Source of the DNA: Cellulomonadaceae bacterium
GTDB taxonomy: Bacteria; Actinomycetota; Actinomycetes; Actinomycetales; Cellulomonadaceae
NCBI GenBank assembly: GCA_031282935.1
Contig: JAITCS010000222.1
Span: 1 to 8,456 of the forward strand
Length of the DNA stretch: 8,456 nucleotides
Direction of reading: 5' to 3'
The notes below the pieces were generated by a model. The model did not search any database. It was not told the origin of the DNA and saw only the letters and a program-made list of their open reading frames with translations. Shown in pieces: positions 1 through 5,913 of the stretch (its first letter is position 1; each line of letters starts with the position of its first letter). The position numbers and the translations under genes are program-made.

Positions 1-801
1 TACCTCGACATTTGCTCCGGCGGTTCTGATGCGTGGCAGGGCACCCCCGGGTATCTCAAGGGCGCGTTCAAGCGTGGCGGGGTCACCTATCACCGTCCAC
101 ACCATTGACCTTGGCAACACGTTGCCATCAAGAAATATCTCGCCGGCACCATCCGCAAAGGCGGTCGAAGCAACAATCCGGTAGCTGGCAACCTGCACCG
201 CCTCGGCTCCGGCGTTGCGCAGTTCCTCAAGCAGGTTGACTAGGTCGGAGGACGTGAGCGTGCGCGCGGGGTCAGTTACGCCGATGCGGATTCCTGGCCC
301 TTGAGCGGGCAGACGACCCGACAAGATACCTTCAGTGGCGGCACGCTGCCGGGCGATGTCGCGCGCCACTTGCGCCGAATCGGCCCCGCTCAGTAGATCC
401 GCCCGGATGGCCTCAAGCCGATCCACTTCGGCCTCAAGCTGACTGGAACGAGTTGAAACCCCCTCAAGCAGACGCACTAAATCATCCTGCCGCAAAGTGG
501 AAAGCTGATCCGTGGTGGTCTGGCGAACTTGAAGCACCAGCGCGAAGCCCAGAAGGGCGCACAAGGCCGCTATCAGCCACCCGGAGCTTCGCGCCTTCAC
601 CACCTGCCCTTCTGATGCGTGCTGGCCTGTTGCGTGCTGGCCGCCAAACCCCGGCTCACCCTCGGGCAACCCATCCGTCGGGTATGGTAACTCCCCGGCA
701 TAGGCACCCATCGAACCGCCCTGATACGACGGCGTGCGGCCAGTAGTCTCGCGGACTGAGCGCCTTGAAACGCGGCCGTCTGTCAACTCGCTCATCAGCA
801 T
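1..801 (-). CDS. DUF881 family membrane-anchored protein (YlxW-like), 3' end cut off by the window edge
   Basis: This reading frame is open for 267 codons from ATG at 801 to the left edge, so the C-terminus is missing. Residues 1-70 form a polar, presumably cytoplasmic stretch, including a short GQHA repeat (near 54-62). A membrane segment follows at about 74-92 (WLIAALCALLGFALVLQV), then a probable coiled coil at about 97-135. The DUF881 core starts near 168 (GPGIRIGVTD), continues with the SSDLVNLLEELRNAGAEA stretch at about 184-201, and ends with WTVIGDPATL near 235-244. The start overlaps the sbp stop by one base (TGATG), with AAGG just upstream; ATG at 795 is an alternative start. It is the third gene of the DUF881–sbp–DUF881 set, which is widespread in actinobacteria and related to ylxW/ylxX/sbp beside ftsAZ in Bacillus. 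A link to division or the envelope is inferred; no biochemical activity is known to me. Confidence 0.88.
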   Translation of the reverse strand, partial: MLMSELTDGRVSRRSVRETTGRTPSYQGGSMGAYAGELPYPTDGLPEGEPGFGGQHATGQHASEGQVVKARSSGWLIAALCALLGFALVLQVRQTTTDQLSTLRQDDLVRLLEGVSTRSSQLEAEVDRLEAIRADLLSGADSAQVARDIARQRAATEGILSGRLPAQGPGIRIGVTDPARTLTSSDLVNLLEELRNAGAEAVQVASYRIVASTAFADGAGEIFLDGNVLPRSMVWTVIGDPATLERALEIPGGALPRIRTAGANVEV

Positions 802-1133
802 CACGCCTTAAACAAGTGCCTGCGGATAGCGGCCGCGTTCGTGAAAATCCGAATTCCGAGCACAACGATAACAGCCGTGGCCAACTGCGAACCTACGCCC
901 AACTGGTCTCCCAGAAACACCAGGAAAGCCGCGATCACCATGTTGGACAATATGGACACCAAGAAAACTCGATCATCGAAAATACCGTCCAGGCGAGCGC
1001 GAAAAGCGCCAAAGAGAGCGTCAAGGGCGGCCACCACCGCAATCGGTAAATACGGTTGCAAAAACACTGGAACTGCGGGCTGCAAAATCAGCCCGGCAAC
1101 AATTCCAATTAGCAACCCAATTAGCGCAATCAT
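801..1133 (-). CDS. sbp: Small basic protein Sbp (DUF1290), integral membrane
   Basis: This is a complete 110-residue protein of the DUF1290/Sbp family, at the usual family length. It is almost entirely hydrophobic, with probable membrane segments near residues 3-20, 30-45, 55-75 and 80-97. The very conserved stretches QPYLPIAVVAALDALFGA and FLGDQLGVGSQLATAVIVVL are present, and it ends in the basic tail RRHLFKA. A Shine-Dalgarno-like GAGGG (1139-1143) supports the ATG at 1133. It sits between two DUF881 genes, and its TGA stop overlaps the next gene's ATG by one base, implying coupled translation. Bacillus Sbp lies next to ftsA and ftsZ; a role with the flanking DUF881 proteins in an envelope or division complex is inferred, not shown. 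Confidence 0.93.
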   Translation of the reverse strand: MIALIGLLIGIVAGLILQPAVPVFLQPYLPIAVVAALDALFGAFRARLDGIFDDRVFLVSILSNMVIAAFLVFLGDQLGVGSQLATAVIVVLGIRIFTNAAAIRRHLFKA

Positions 1134-1222
1134 ATCAGCCCTCGCCTATCACCCATATCATCCGAACCCACCTTCAAAGCATGGCACCTATCAACTAAGC
1201 GAATCATAGCCAAACAACTGTT

Positions 1223-2110
1223 CTATTGCGGTATTTCCCGATCCATCGGCGTGGCGAAATGCAGCAGGTTTTGTGAACGCGCCGGAACAGCCAGAATATC
1301 CCAGGCGGCCACCGTGGAATTAATGCCGAACTCGCTGCTCAGCAGCCTAAAATACCGCGCTGCTGGCGACGCCACCCAACCCGCCTCAAGCTGAGCCGGA
1401 TCGCCAATCGCGGTAATCACAAAAGTAGGGCCGGGAACGGGCGTCAGGTCAACCAAAACCGCTGCCCCCGCATTCCTGATGGCCGTGGTCATCGTGAGGC
1501 GCTGATCCCCCACGGCGATTGCCTCCGCCCCCGCCGCCCAAAGCGCCTGCACCGCCTGTTGAATGTCGGAATCCCGCACCAATGACGCCACAGTTTGCTC
1601 CCCGAGGCCACCACTTCCACCATCCGTGAGGGTAATTACCAAGCCAGGGCCGGTCACCGCGACAGTGCCATTGCCCAAGCCATCGAACAAAATCGTCGCC
1701 GCAGAAAGATCGTCCGAGGGATCCGCTACCTCTGTTTGTAACGCGGAAATCTCTGCCGTCAGCGCGTCAATCCGCTCGGAGGCCTGCGTCACAGCCTCGT
1801 TGCGGGTTCTGATCTGTTGCTCCAAGACCAGGCGGGCCTCCCTGGCGTCCGGCAACGGAATACGCAGCGCGTTGGTGGACATCGCCGCCCCGAACCCAAC
1901 TGCCACGGCGGTACAAATTATCGCGGTATTCATCCACGGGCGCCTGCGAGCACCCGGATTCGCCGCCTTTGTAACGGCCGCTTGGGCATAACCTGGGTCG
2001 AGGGGCCGGGCCTCGAGGTCGGTAATGAGGAACATTGAGGCGTCCGGTCGGCGCGTGGCAAAGGGCGGGCTTGGCGTCTGGGGGCGCACTGTGCTCGTCA
2101 TACCCGACAT
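1223..2110 (-). CDS. DUF881 family membrane-anchored protein (YlxW-like)
   Basis: This is a 295-residue DUF881 protein and the first gene of the DUF881–sbp–DUF881 set. Residues 1-58 are polar and rich in Pro and Arg, ending in the basic GARRRPWMN. A single membrane segment lies at about 60-78, and a probable coiled coil at about 87-130. The family core begins near 150 (TGPGLVITLTDG) and continues with RDSDIQQAVQALWAAGAEAI, QRLTMTTAIRNAGAAVLVD and VITAIGDPAQL; its bulk is presumably outside the membrane. No Shine-Dalgarno precedes ATG 2110. The -10-like TAAAAT at 2109-2114 overlaps that codon and ends 7 nt before the fourth codon, ATG 2101, so a leaderless start at 2101 is a real alternative. 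The sbp gene follows after 89 bp. Molecular function is unknown. Confidence 0.9.
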   Translation of the reverse strand: MSGMTSTVRPQTPSPPFATRRPDASMFLITDLEARPLDPGYAQAAVTKAANPGARRRPWMNTAIICTAVAVGFGAAMSTNALRIPLPDAREARLVLEQQIRTRNEAVTQASERIDALTAEISALQTEVADPSDDLSAATILFDGLGNGTVAVTGPGLVITLTDGGSGGLGEQTVASLVRDSDIQQAVQALWAAGAEAIAVGDQRLTMTTAIRNAGAAVLVDLTPVPGPTFVITAIGDPAQLEAGWVASPAARYFRLLSSEFGINSTVAAWDILAVPARSQNLLHFATPMDREIPQ

Positions 2111-2114
2111 TTTA
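2099..2114 (-). promoter_or_regulatory. Candidate -10 element and leaderless start for the DUF881–sbp operon
   Basis: The minus strand reads TAAAAT at 2114-2109, then 7 nt, then ATG at 2101. That is the spacing expected for a sigma-70/SigA -10 hexamer when transcription starts at the A of the start codon. No convincing -35 hexamer is seen. The element overlaps the upstream ATG at 2110, so if it is used the first three codons of the longer reading are not transcribed. This is inferred from geometry only. Confidence 0.3.
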
Positions 2115-2135
2115 GGGCTATGCGTATGACTTTTT

Positions 2136-2146
2136 CCCCATTGGGG
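2136..2146. repeat. Small inverted repeat in the divergent promoter region
   Basis: CCCCA-T-TGGGG is a perfect 5-bp inverted repeat around one central base. It lies between the putative start of the minus-strand DUF881 operon and that of the plus-strand helicase. It could be an operator for a dimeric regulator. It is short and could equally be chance, and no regulator is identified. Confidence 0.3.
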
Positions 2147-2167
2147 AGGCGGTGCGTCATGTTTTCC

Positions 2168-2184
2168 TGAGATACTGGCAATTA
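2168..2184 (+). promoter_or_regulatory. Candidate extended -10 and leaderless start for the DEAD-box helicase
   Basis: TGA-GATACT at 2168-2176 fits an extended -10 element: TGn followed by a hexamer matching consensus at its A, T, A and final T. It ends 7 nt before the helicase ATG at 2184, and no Shine-Dalgarno sequence precedes that ATG. Together these suggest a leaderless mRNA starting at or one base before the A of ATG. No good -35 is visible, as is common with extended -10 promoters. Confidence 0.4.
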
Positions 2185-4097
2185 TGCTAGAAAACTCCGG
2201 GCCGAATAGCCGCCACGAGGGCGCCGAATCCGGCTCGAACCCGTCCTTTGCTCAAATTGACCTCCCCGCCGAACTCGCGGCGGCGGTGGCCGATCTGGGT
2301 TTCAGCACTCCCACCCCAATTCAGGCCCAAGCGATTCCTGTGCTGCTGAACGGGCGTGATTTGGTTGGTGTGGCGCAGACGGGTACTGGGAAAACCCTGG
2401 CGTTTGGGTTGCCACTTTTGGCGAGCCTGGATATTTCATTCGGAGGCGCCGAGCATGATGAGGTGCCGGAGGGGTCGAGGCGGCGGGGCAATAAGTCGGG
2501 AAAGCCTGTTCAGGCCCTAATTTTGACGCCGACGCGGGAATTGGCAATTCAAGTTGCCGATGCAATCCAATCATTTGCAACTAAATTGCCGGTAAAGATT
2601 CTGCCCGTTTATGGCGGGGCTCCTTACATGCCGCAACAATATGCGTTAGCTGAAGGCGTAGATGTTGTGGTGGGCACGCCTGGGCGCGTTATGGATCATA
2701 TGGATCGCGGCAATCTCAACTTAGGCCAAGTCAAGTTTGTGGTGCTTGACGAGGCCGATGAAATGTTGCGCATGGGCTTTGCGGAAGATGTCGAAAAGAT
2801 ATTTACCGGAATTGCTGGACCGAAACAAACTGCACTATTTTCTGCCACCATGCCACCTGCAATTAGGGCGGTTGCGGATTCCCATATGGTGAACCCAATG
2901 CGGATTAGTGTCACCCCGCAGGCTTCCACGGTTGATTCAGTTTCGCAAAGTTATGCGATAGTGCCCTTTAAGCATAAGGTTGGGGCCTTAGTGCGGGTAT
3001 TGCAAACCTCAGATGCTGAGGCGACCATCGTCTTTTGCCGCACCCGTTCCGCTGCTGAGGAAGTTGGGGTTGATTTGGTGGCGCGCGGTATTTCTGCGGC
3101 CACAATATCGGGCGATGTGGCGCAAAAGGAACGCGAAAAGATTGTCGAGCGTTTGCGTGACGGTTCTTTGGATGTTTTGGTAGCCACCGATGTGGCTGCG
3201 CGCGGTTTGGATGTGGAACGCGTTGGTTTAGTGGTCAATTTCGATATTCCTCGGGAGCCGGAAAGTTATGTCCACCGCATTGGGCGAACTGGCCGCGCTG
3301 GGCGAGCTGGGCGGGCGATATCCTTTGTTTCGCCTGGGGAGCGGTCAAAACTCAAGCATATTGAGCAAACTATCAAAGCCACTATTGCTGAAATGGCCAT
3401 TCCTTCACCGAAAGATGTATCCGAATATAAAGCTCGTGAAGTGCTGATGCAGGTGGCTACGCGCCGAAAAGCTGGGCGCCTAGAGCGTTACGCCGAATTG
3501 GTGCGCGAACAGTTGTTGACACATTCGGACTACAATATTGTTGACCCGGAAAAGGCGGTAGAATTAGCTGCCATTTTGCTCGCTTTAGCCGTTGGAGATG
3601 ATGGCCCCAAGTTTAGGGCCGAACTTGAAGCTTACGAATCTGAGGTTGCGGAAAAGAAACGAACCTCGAACGAAGCGAAGGATGCGAAACGGAAAGCAAC
3701 AGAACGCCTTGGCGAGCGGAAAGAGAAACCGCGTTCTAAATATGGTGCGGGTGGTGGAAACACTTATCGGGTAAGTGTCGGACACCGAGATGGGGTGACT
3801 CCGGCAGCGATTGTTGGGGCGTTAACAGGTGAATCGAATTTGCGCGGTGGGGATATCGGAAAAATAGACATTTATCCGTCGTTCTCTCTTGTTTCGATAA
3901 ACGCTCCCCTATTCCGAGATGAGCTTTCTAAACTCTCCCGCGCTACGGTGGCAGGGCGTCAACTCAAGATAACTGAGGATAAAGGGCCGCGCCGCGAATC
4001 CGGCTTTGGGAAACGCGACAAGGATTTCGGACCCAAGCAACGGGATAAGGACTTCGGGCCACACCGCGATAAGGAACGCAAACGCCCAAAGTGGTGA
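2184..4097 (+). CDS. deaD: DEAD-box ATP-dependent RNA helicase, DeaD/CsdA type
   Basis: This 637-residue helicase unwinds structured RNA using ATP; the family acts in ribosome assembly, mRNA decay and cold adaptation. All core motifs are present: F22 with the Q motif (Q47), motif I AQTGTGKT 64-71, Ia PTREL 116-120, TPGR 165-168, DEAD 189-192, SAT 220-222, motif IV near 281-286, motif V ATDVAARGLD 334-343 and motif VI HRIGRTGR 364-371. A charged insert lies at about 84-108, between motifs I and Ia. After a helical linker and the basic stretch 490-520 comes a DbpA-like RNA-binding domain at about 527-597. The tail contains RDKDFGP twice (611-617 and 620-626) and a third partial RDK. The length and the DbpA domain favour DeaD/CsdA over RhlE. 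It is the only plus-strand gene, divergent from the DUF881 operon and convergent with hisG. Confidence 0.93.
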   Translation: MLENSGPNSRHEGAESGSNPSFAQIDLPAELAAAVADLGFSTPTPIQAQAIPVLLNGRDLVGVAQTGTGKTLAFGLPLLASLDISFGGAEHDEVPEGSRRRGNKSGKPVQALILTPTRELAIQVADAIQSFATKLPVKILPVYGGAPYMPQQYALAEGVDVVVGTPGRVMDHMDRGNLNLGQVKFVVLDEADEMLRMGFAEDVEKIFTGIAGPKQTALFSATMPPAIRAVADSHMVNPMRISVTPQASTVDSVSQSYAIVPFKHKVGALVRVLQTSDAEATIVFCRTRSAAEEVGVDLVARGISAATISGDVAQKEREKIVERLRDGSLDVLVATDVAARGLDVERVGLVVNFDIPREPESYVHRIGRTGRAGRAGRAISFVSPGERSKLKHIEQTIKATIAEMAIPSPKDVSEYKAREVLMQVATRRKAGRLERYAELVREQLLTHSDYNIVDPEKAVELAAILLALAVGDDGPKFRAELEAYESEVAEKKRTSNEAKDAKRKATERLGERKEKPRSKYGAGGGNTYRVSVGHRDGVTPAAIVGALTGESNLRGGDIGKIDIYPSFSLVSINAPLFRDELSKLSRATVAGRQLKITEDKGPRRESGFGKRDKDFGPKQRDKDFGPHRDKERKRPKW

Positions 4098-4127
4098 TAC
4101 AAGTTGGTCGCGCCAGGTCTCAGATGC

Positions 4128-4202
4128 GTTGCTCTTTTCCGGGTGCGGTGCCCCTTTCCGGGTGCATTGCACTTTCCCAGGTGCATTGCTCTCGCCGGTT
4201 GC
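4128..4202. repeat. Imperfect 19-bp tandem repeats between converging genes
   Basis: Three clear adjacent 19-bp units end at 4146, 4165 and 4184: GTTGCTCTTTTCCGGGTGC, GGTGCCCCTTTCCGGGTGC and ATTGCACTTTCCCAGGTGC. The first two match at 16 of 19 positions, and the first and third at 15 of 19. A degenerate fourth unit (ATTGCTCTCGCCGGTTGCG) follows at 4185-4203, and a weak one may precede at 4109-4127. The period is not a multiple of three and no gene is expected here. The array fills most of the gap between the helicase stop and the hisG stop. Its role is unknown: a dispersed intergenic repeat, a transcription barrier or a protein-binding array are all possible. Confidence 0.72.
4164..4189. other. 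Potential hairpin inside the tandem repeats
   Basis: GCATTGCAC (4164-4172) can pair with GTGCATTGC (4181-4189): eight of nine pairs form with one T-T mismatch, and the loop is TTTCCCAG. Because it is nearly symmetrical it could form in RNA from either strand and slow convergent transcription from deaD and hisG. No T-run follows on either side, so it is not a standard intrinsic terminator. Confidence 0.4.
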
Positions 4203-4203
4203 G

Positions 4204-5052
4204 CTAGAACCGAGCAGCCTGAATGGCGGTTGCCACGATTCCGCGCGCCCCAACCTCGTGGAGTTCATCCATCGTGTGGTTCATAGTGGCGATGCGGGCC
4301 ATCACCCGCACCGCGACCCAGCCCGGATCGTGCAGCGGTGAAATCGTGGGAGATTCCAAACCCGGGGTGATTGCGACGGCGGCTTCAAGTGCGTCGCTGG
4401 ACACTAAATAGTCCATCAGCACCCATTCCCGCGCAGTAATAACCCCGATTAGGCGCCTGGCTAATTTGGATATCCCGTTTGACAAGTCGGCGTGGGGCGC
4501 GGTGATCAATACAGCTTCGGATTGAATGATAGGGGCGCCGAAAGTCTCAAGGCCAGCAGCCCGCAATGTGGTTCCTGTTTCAACGACATCTGCTATGGCG
4601 TCCGCTACCCCGAGTTTGACTGAGGATTCCACTGCGCCGTCAAGTTGCACGATCGCTTTCGGCACAATGTTGTGTTCCTGCAAATACTGCTTAACCAAGC
4701 GGGGATATGAGGTCGCAACTCGCTTGCCTGCGAGATCCTCGATTTTGGTCATTTCCCCGATGGGTGCGGCGAACCTGAAATTGGATTTCGCAAACCCTAA
4801 CGGCAAATGCTCTACAGCCTCAGATTCCGAATCGAGCAACAAATCACGGCCGGTGATCCCGACATCTACCGTGCCCGCGCCCACATAAGTTGCCACATCG
4901 CGCGGTCGCAGGTAAAAGAATTCGACAAGGTTATCGTGGTCAACCAAAACCAATTCGCGGCCGTCCCGCCTTTGCCGGTAGCCGCTTTGGCGCAACATTT
5001 CGGCAGCCGATTCCGCTAACGACCCTTTATTGGGCACTGCAACTCTAAGCAT
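4204..5052 (-). CDS. hisG: ATP phosphoribosyltransferase, long form
   Basis: HisG joins ATP and PRPP to give phosphoribosyl-ATP, the committed first step of histidine synthesis in the cytoplasm. The 282-residue length matches the long HisG form with its own regulatory domain, so no HisZ partner should be needed. Family stretches include [14 protein letters not shown] at the N-terminus, [23 protein letters not shown] at about 48-70, [20 protein letters not shown] at about 136-155, and the PRPP-binding loop [11 protein letters not shown] at about 157-167. The C-terminal third (about 205-282) is the ACT-like domain through which histidine inhibits the long-form enzymes. The start lies 11 bp after the hisE stop, with a weak AAGG upstream. 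It is the last gene of the minus-strand rib–his run and faces deaD. Confidence 0.96.
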   Translation of the reverse strand: MLRVAVPNKGSLAESAAEMLRQSGYRQRRDGRELVLVDHDNLVEFFYLRPRDVATYVGAGTVDVGITGRDLLLDSESEAVEHLPLGFAKSNFRFAAPIGEMTKIEDLAGKRVATSYPRLVKQYLQEHNIVPKAIVQLDGAVESSVKLGVADAIADVVETGTTLRAAGLETFGAPIIQSEAVLITAPHADLSNGISKLARRLIGVITAREWVLMDYLVSSDALEAAVAITPGLESPTISPLHDPGWVAVRVMARIATMNHTMDELHEVGARGIVATAIQAARF

Positions 5053-5063
5053 AATAAACCTTA

Positions 5064-5327
5064 TTATAGATGCGCATAGACATCGCCTAAAGATATCCCT
5101 TTAGCGATCATCATAACTTGCAAATGGTACAATAATTGTGATATTTCCTCGGCAGTTCGAGCGCTGCCTTCATATTCAGCAGCGATCCAAACCTCGCCAG
5201 CTTCCTCAATTATCTTCTTTCCGATAAAATGGATGCCTTGGTCAAGTTCCTTAACCGTGCCGGAATTAACTGGCCGGTGTTCCGCTTTATTGGACAGTTC
5301 CTCAAATAGCGCCTCAAATGTTTTCAT
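5064..5327 (-). CDS. hisE: Phosphoribosyl-ATP pyrophosphatase
   Basis: HisE hydrolyses phosphoribosyl-ATP to phosphoribosyl-AMP and pyrophosphate, the second step of histidine synthesis. The 87-residue protein is a complete stand-alone HisE of the MazG-like all-alpha fold, with no HisI domain. Key features are [10 protein letters not shown] at the N-terminus, the metal-binding EEAGEVW (E41, E42, E45), and [18 protein letters not shown] (60-77). Gln64, where many bacteria have Asp, is to my knowledge the usual actinobacterial state rather than a defect. A purine-rich GGGGAAG just upstream supports ATG 5327. The gene lies 37 bp after ribH and 11 bp before hisG, so the first two histidine enzymes are made together. 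The gene is noticeably more AT-rich by eye than the DUF881 genes. Confidence 0.95.
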   Translation of the reverse strand: MKTFEALFEELSNKAEHRPVNSGTVKELDQGIHFIGKKIIEEAGEVWIAAEYEGSARTAEEISQLLYHLQVMMIAKGISLGDVYAHL

Positions 5328-5341
5328 AGAACTTCCCCTTT

Positions 5342-5431
5342 CTCACCGAGTGTCATTGCCACATTTACCCTTGTTGAAGTGAGCGAGGCTCGAATGTCGC
5401 TGCATACTTGAGCTCACCGAGCGTCAACGCC
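5342..5431. repeat. Imperfect direct repeat: end of ribH and the ribH–hisE gap
   Basis: CTCACCGAGTGTCATTGCC (5342-5360, in the gap) and CTCACCGAGCGTCAACGCC (5413-5431, inside ribH) match at 16 of 19 positions and lie 71 bp apart. The inner copy encodes part of the ALTLGEL stretch of RibH. The gap copy would read similarly (AMTLGE) on the minus strand but is beyond the ribH stop. It may be the remnant of a small tandem duplication, or chance. Confidence 0.4.
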
Positions 5432-5913
5432 ATCGTCACCGCTGCCTGAGCGGCCTCGTAGCCTTTATCCTCGCTGGCGCCTGGCAGACCGGAACGCTCC
5501 AGGGCCTGAGCCTCATCATCGCAGGTCAGCACCCCAAAACCTACTGGGATTCCTGATTCCACCGACACTTGAGTCAGCCCCATTGTCGCTGCCTCACAAA
5601 CGTACTCGAAGTGCGGGGTGCCACCACGAATTACGACGCCCAGCGCCACGATGGCATCAGGTTTCTGGCAATCGCTTCCTGAATCTTTCGCAAGCACACT
5701 TGCCGCGACTGGCAACTCAAACGTGCCCGGCACCCTGATGAGAGCCACCTCAGTAACACCTGAATCCGCTAATGCCCGTTTTGCCCCCGAAATAAGGGCG
5801 TCCATGATTTCGGTATGCCAAGAAGCGGCCACAATGGCTATCTTGAGGCGGCTCGCGGCTTCTTTTAGCTGCGCGCTGGGTTGCGTGACCGCCGGGGCGC
5901 CGGTTCTTGCCAT
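5365..5913 (-). CDS. ribH: 6,7-dimethyl-8-ribityllumazine synthase
   Basis: RibH condenses 5-amino-6-ribitylaminouracil with 3,4-dihydroxy-2-butanone 4-phosphate to form lumazine, the penultimate riboflavin step; family members assemble as pentamers or 60-mers. The 182-residue protein has a 20-residue N-terminal extension, then AIVAASWH with Trp32, PGTFELP 62-68, and [14 protein letters not shown] 92-105 with the catalytic-type His101. GVLT 127-130 and KGYEAA 150-155 follow. In the GVLTxDxxEQA motif the usual Glu is Ala (residue 135), though Glu134 is adjacent. The ATG overlaps the stop of the upstream RibE–RibA gene (TAATG) and is preceded by a strong GAGGGGAGG at 5919-5927, so translation should be efficient and coupled. 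Its second substrate needs RibB, which is not encoded in this window. Confidence 0.95.
   Translation of the reverse strand: MARTGAPAVTQPSAQLKEAASRLKIAIVAASWHTEIMDALISGAKRALADSGVTEVALIRVPGTFELPVAASVLAKDSGSDCQKPDAIVALGVVIRGGTPHFEYVCEAATMGLTQVSVESGIPVGFGVLTCDDEAQALERSGLPGASEDKGYEAAQAAVTMALTLGELKYAATFEPRSLQQG

Noticed and set aside
656..865. Minus-strand 69-codon frame overlapping the sbp/DUF881 junction
   Set aside because: Out of frame with both real genes; the +801 frame gives a membrane segment and the full DUF881 core instead.
841..1209. Plus-strand 122-codon frame opposite sbp
   Set aside because: It is antisense to the strongly conserved Sbp family protein; the peptide is low-complexity and matches no family I know.
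1563..1991. Plus-strand 142-codon frame opposite the DUF881 gene
   Set aside because: Shadow of a GC-rich real gene on the other strand; no recognisable domain and no start signal.
4128..4202. Tandem 19-bp repeats as a CRISPR array
   Set aside because: The units are directly adjacent, with no spacers, and diverge from each other; no cas gene is present.
4196..4212. CGGTT...AACCG hairpin over the hisG stop as a terminator
   Set aside because: The stem is only 5 bp with a 7-nt loop, overlaps coding sequence and has no T-run.
3909..4268. Minus-strand 119-codon frame containing NAPGK-like repeats
   Set aside because: It crosses the deaD end, the tandem repeats and the hisG end in another frame; its repetitive peptide follows from the 19-bp DNA repeat, and the period shifts frame.
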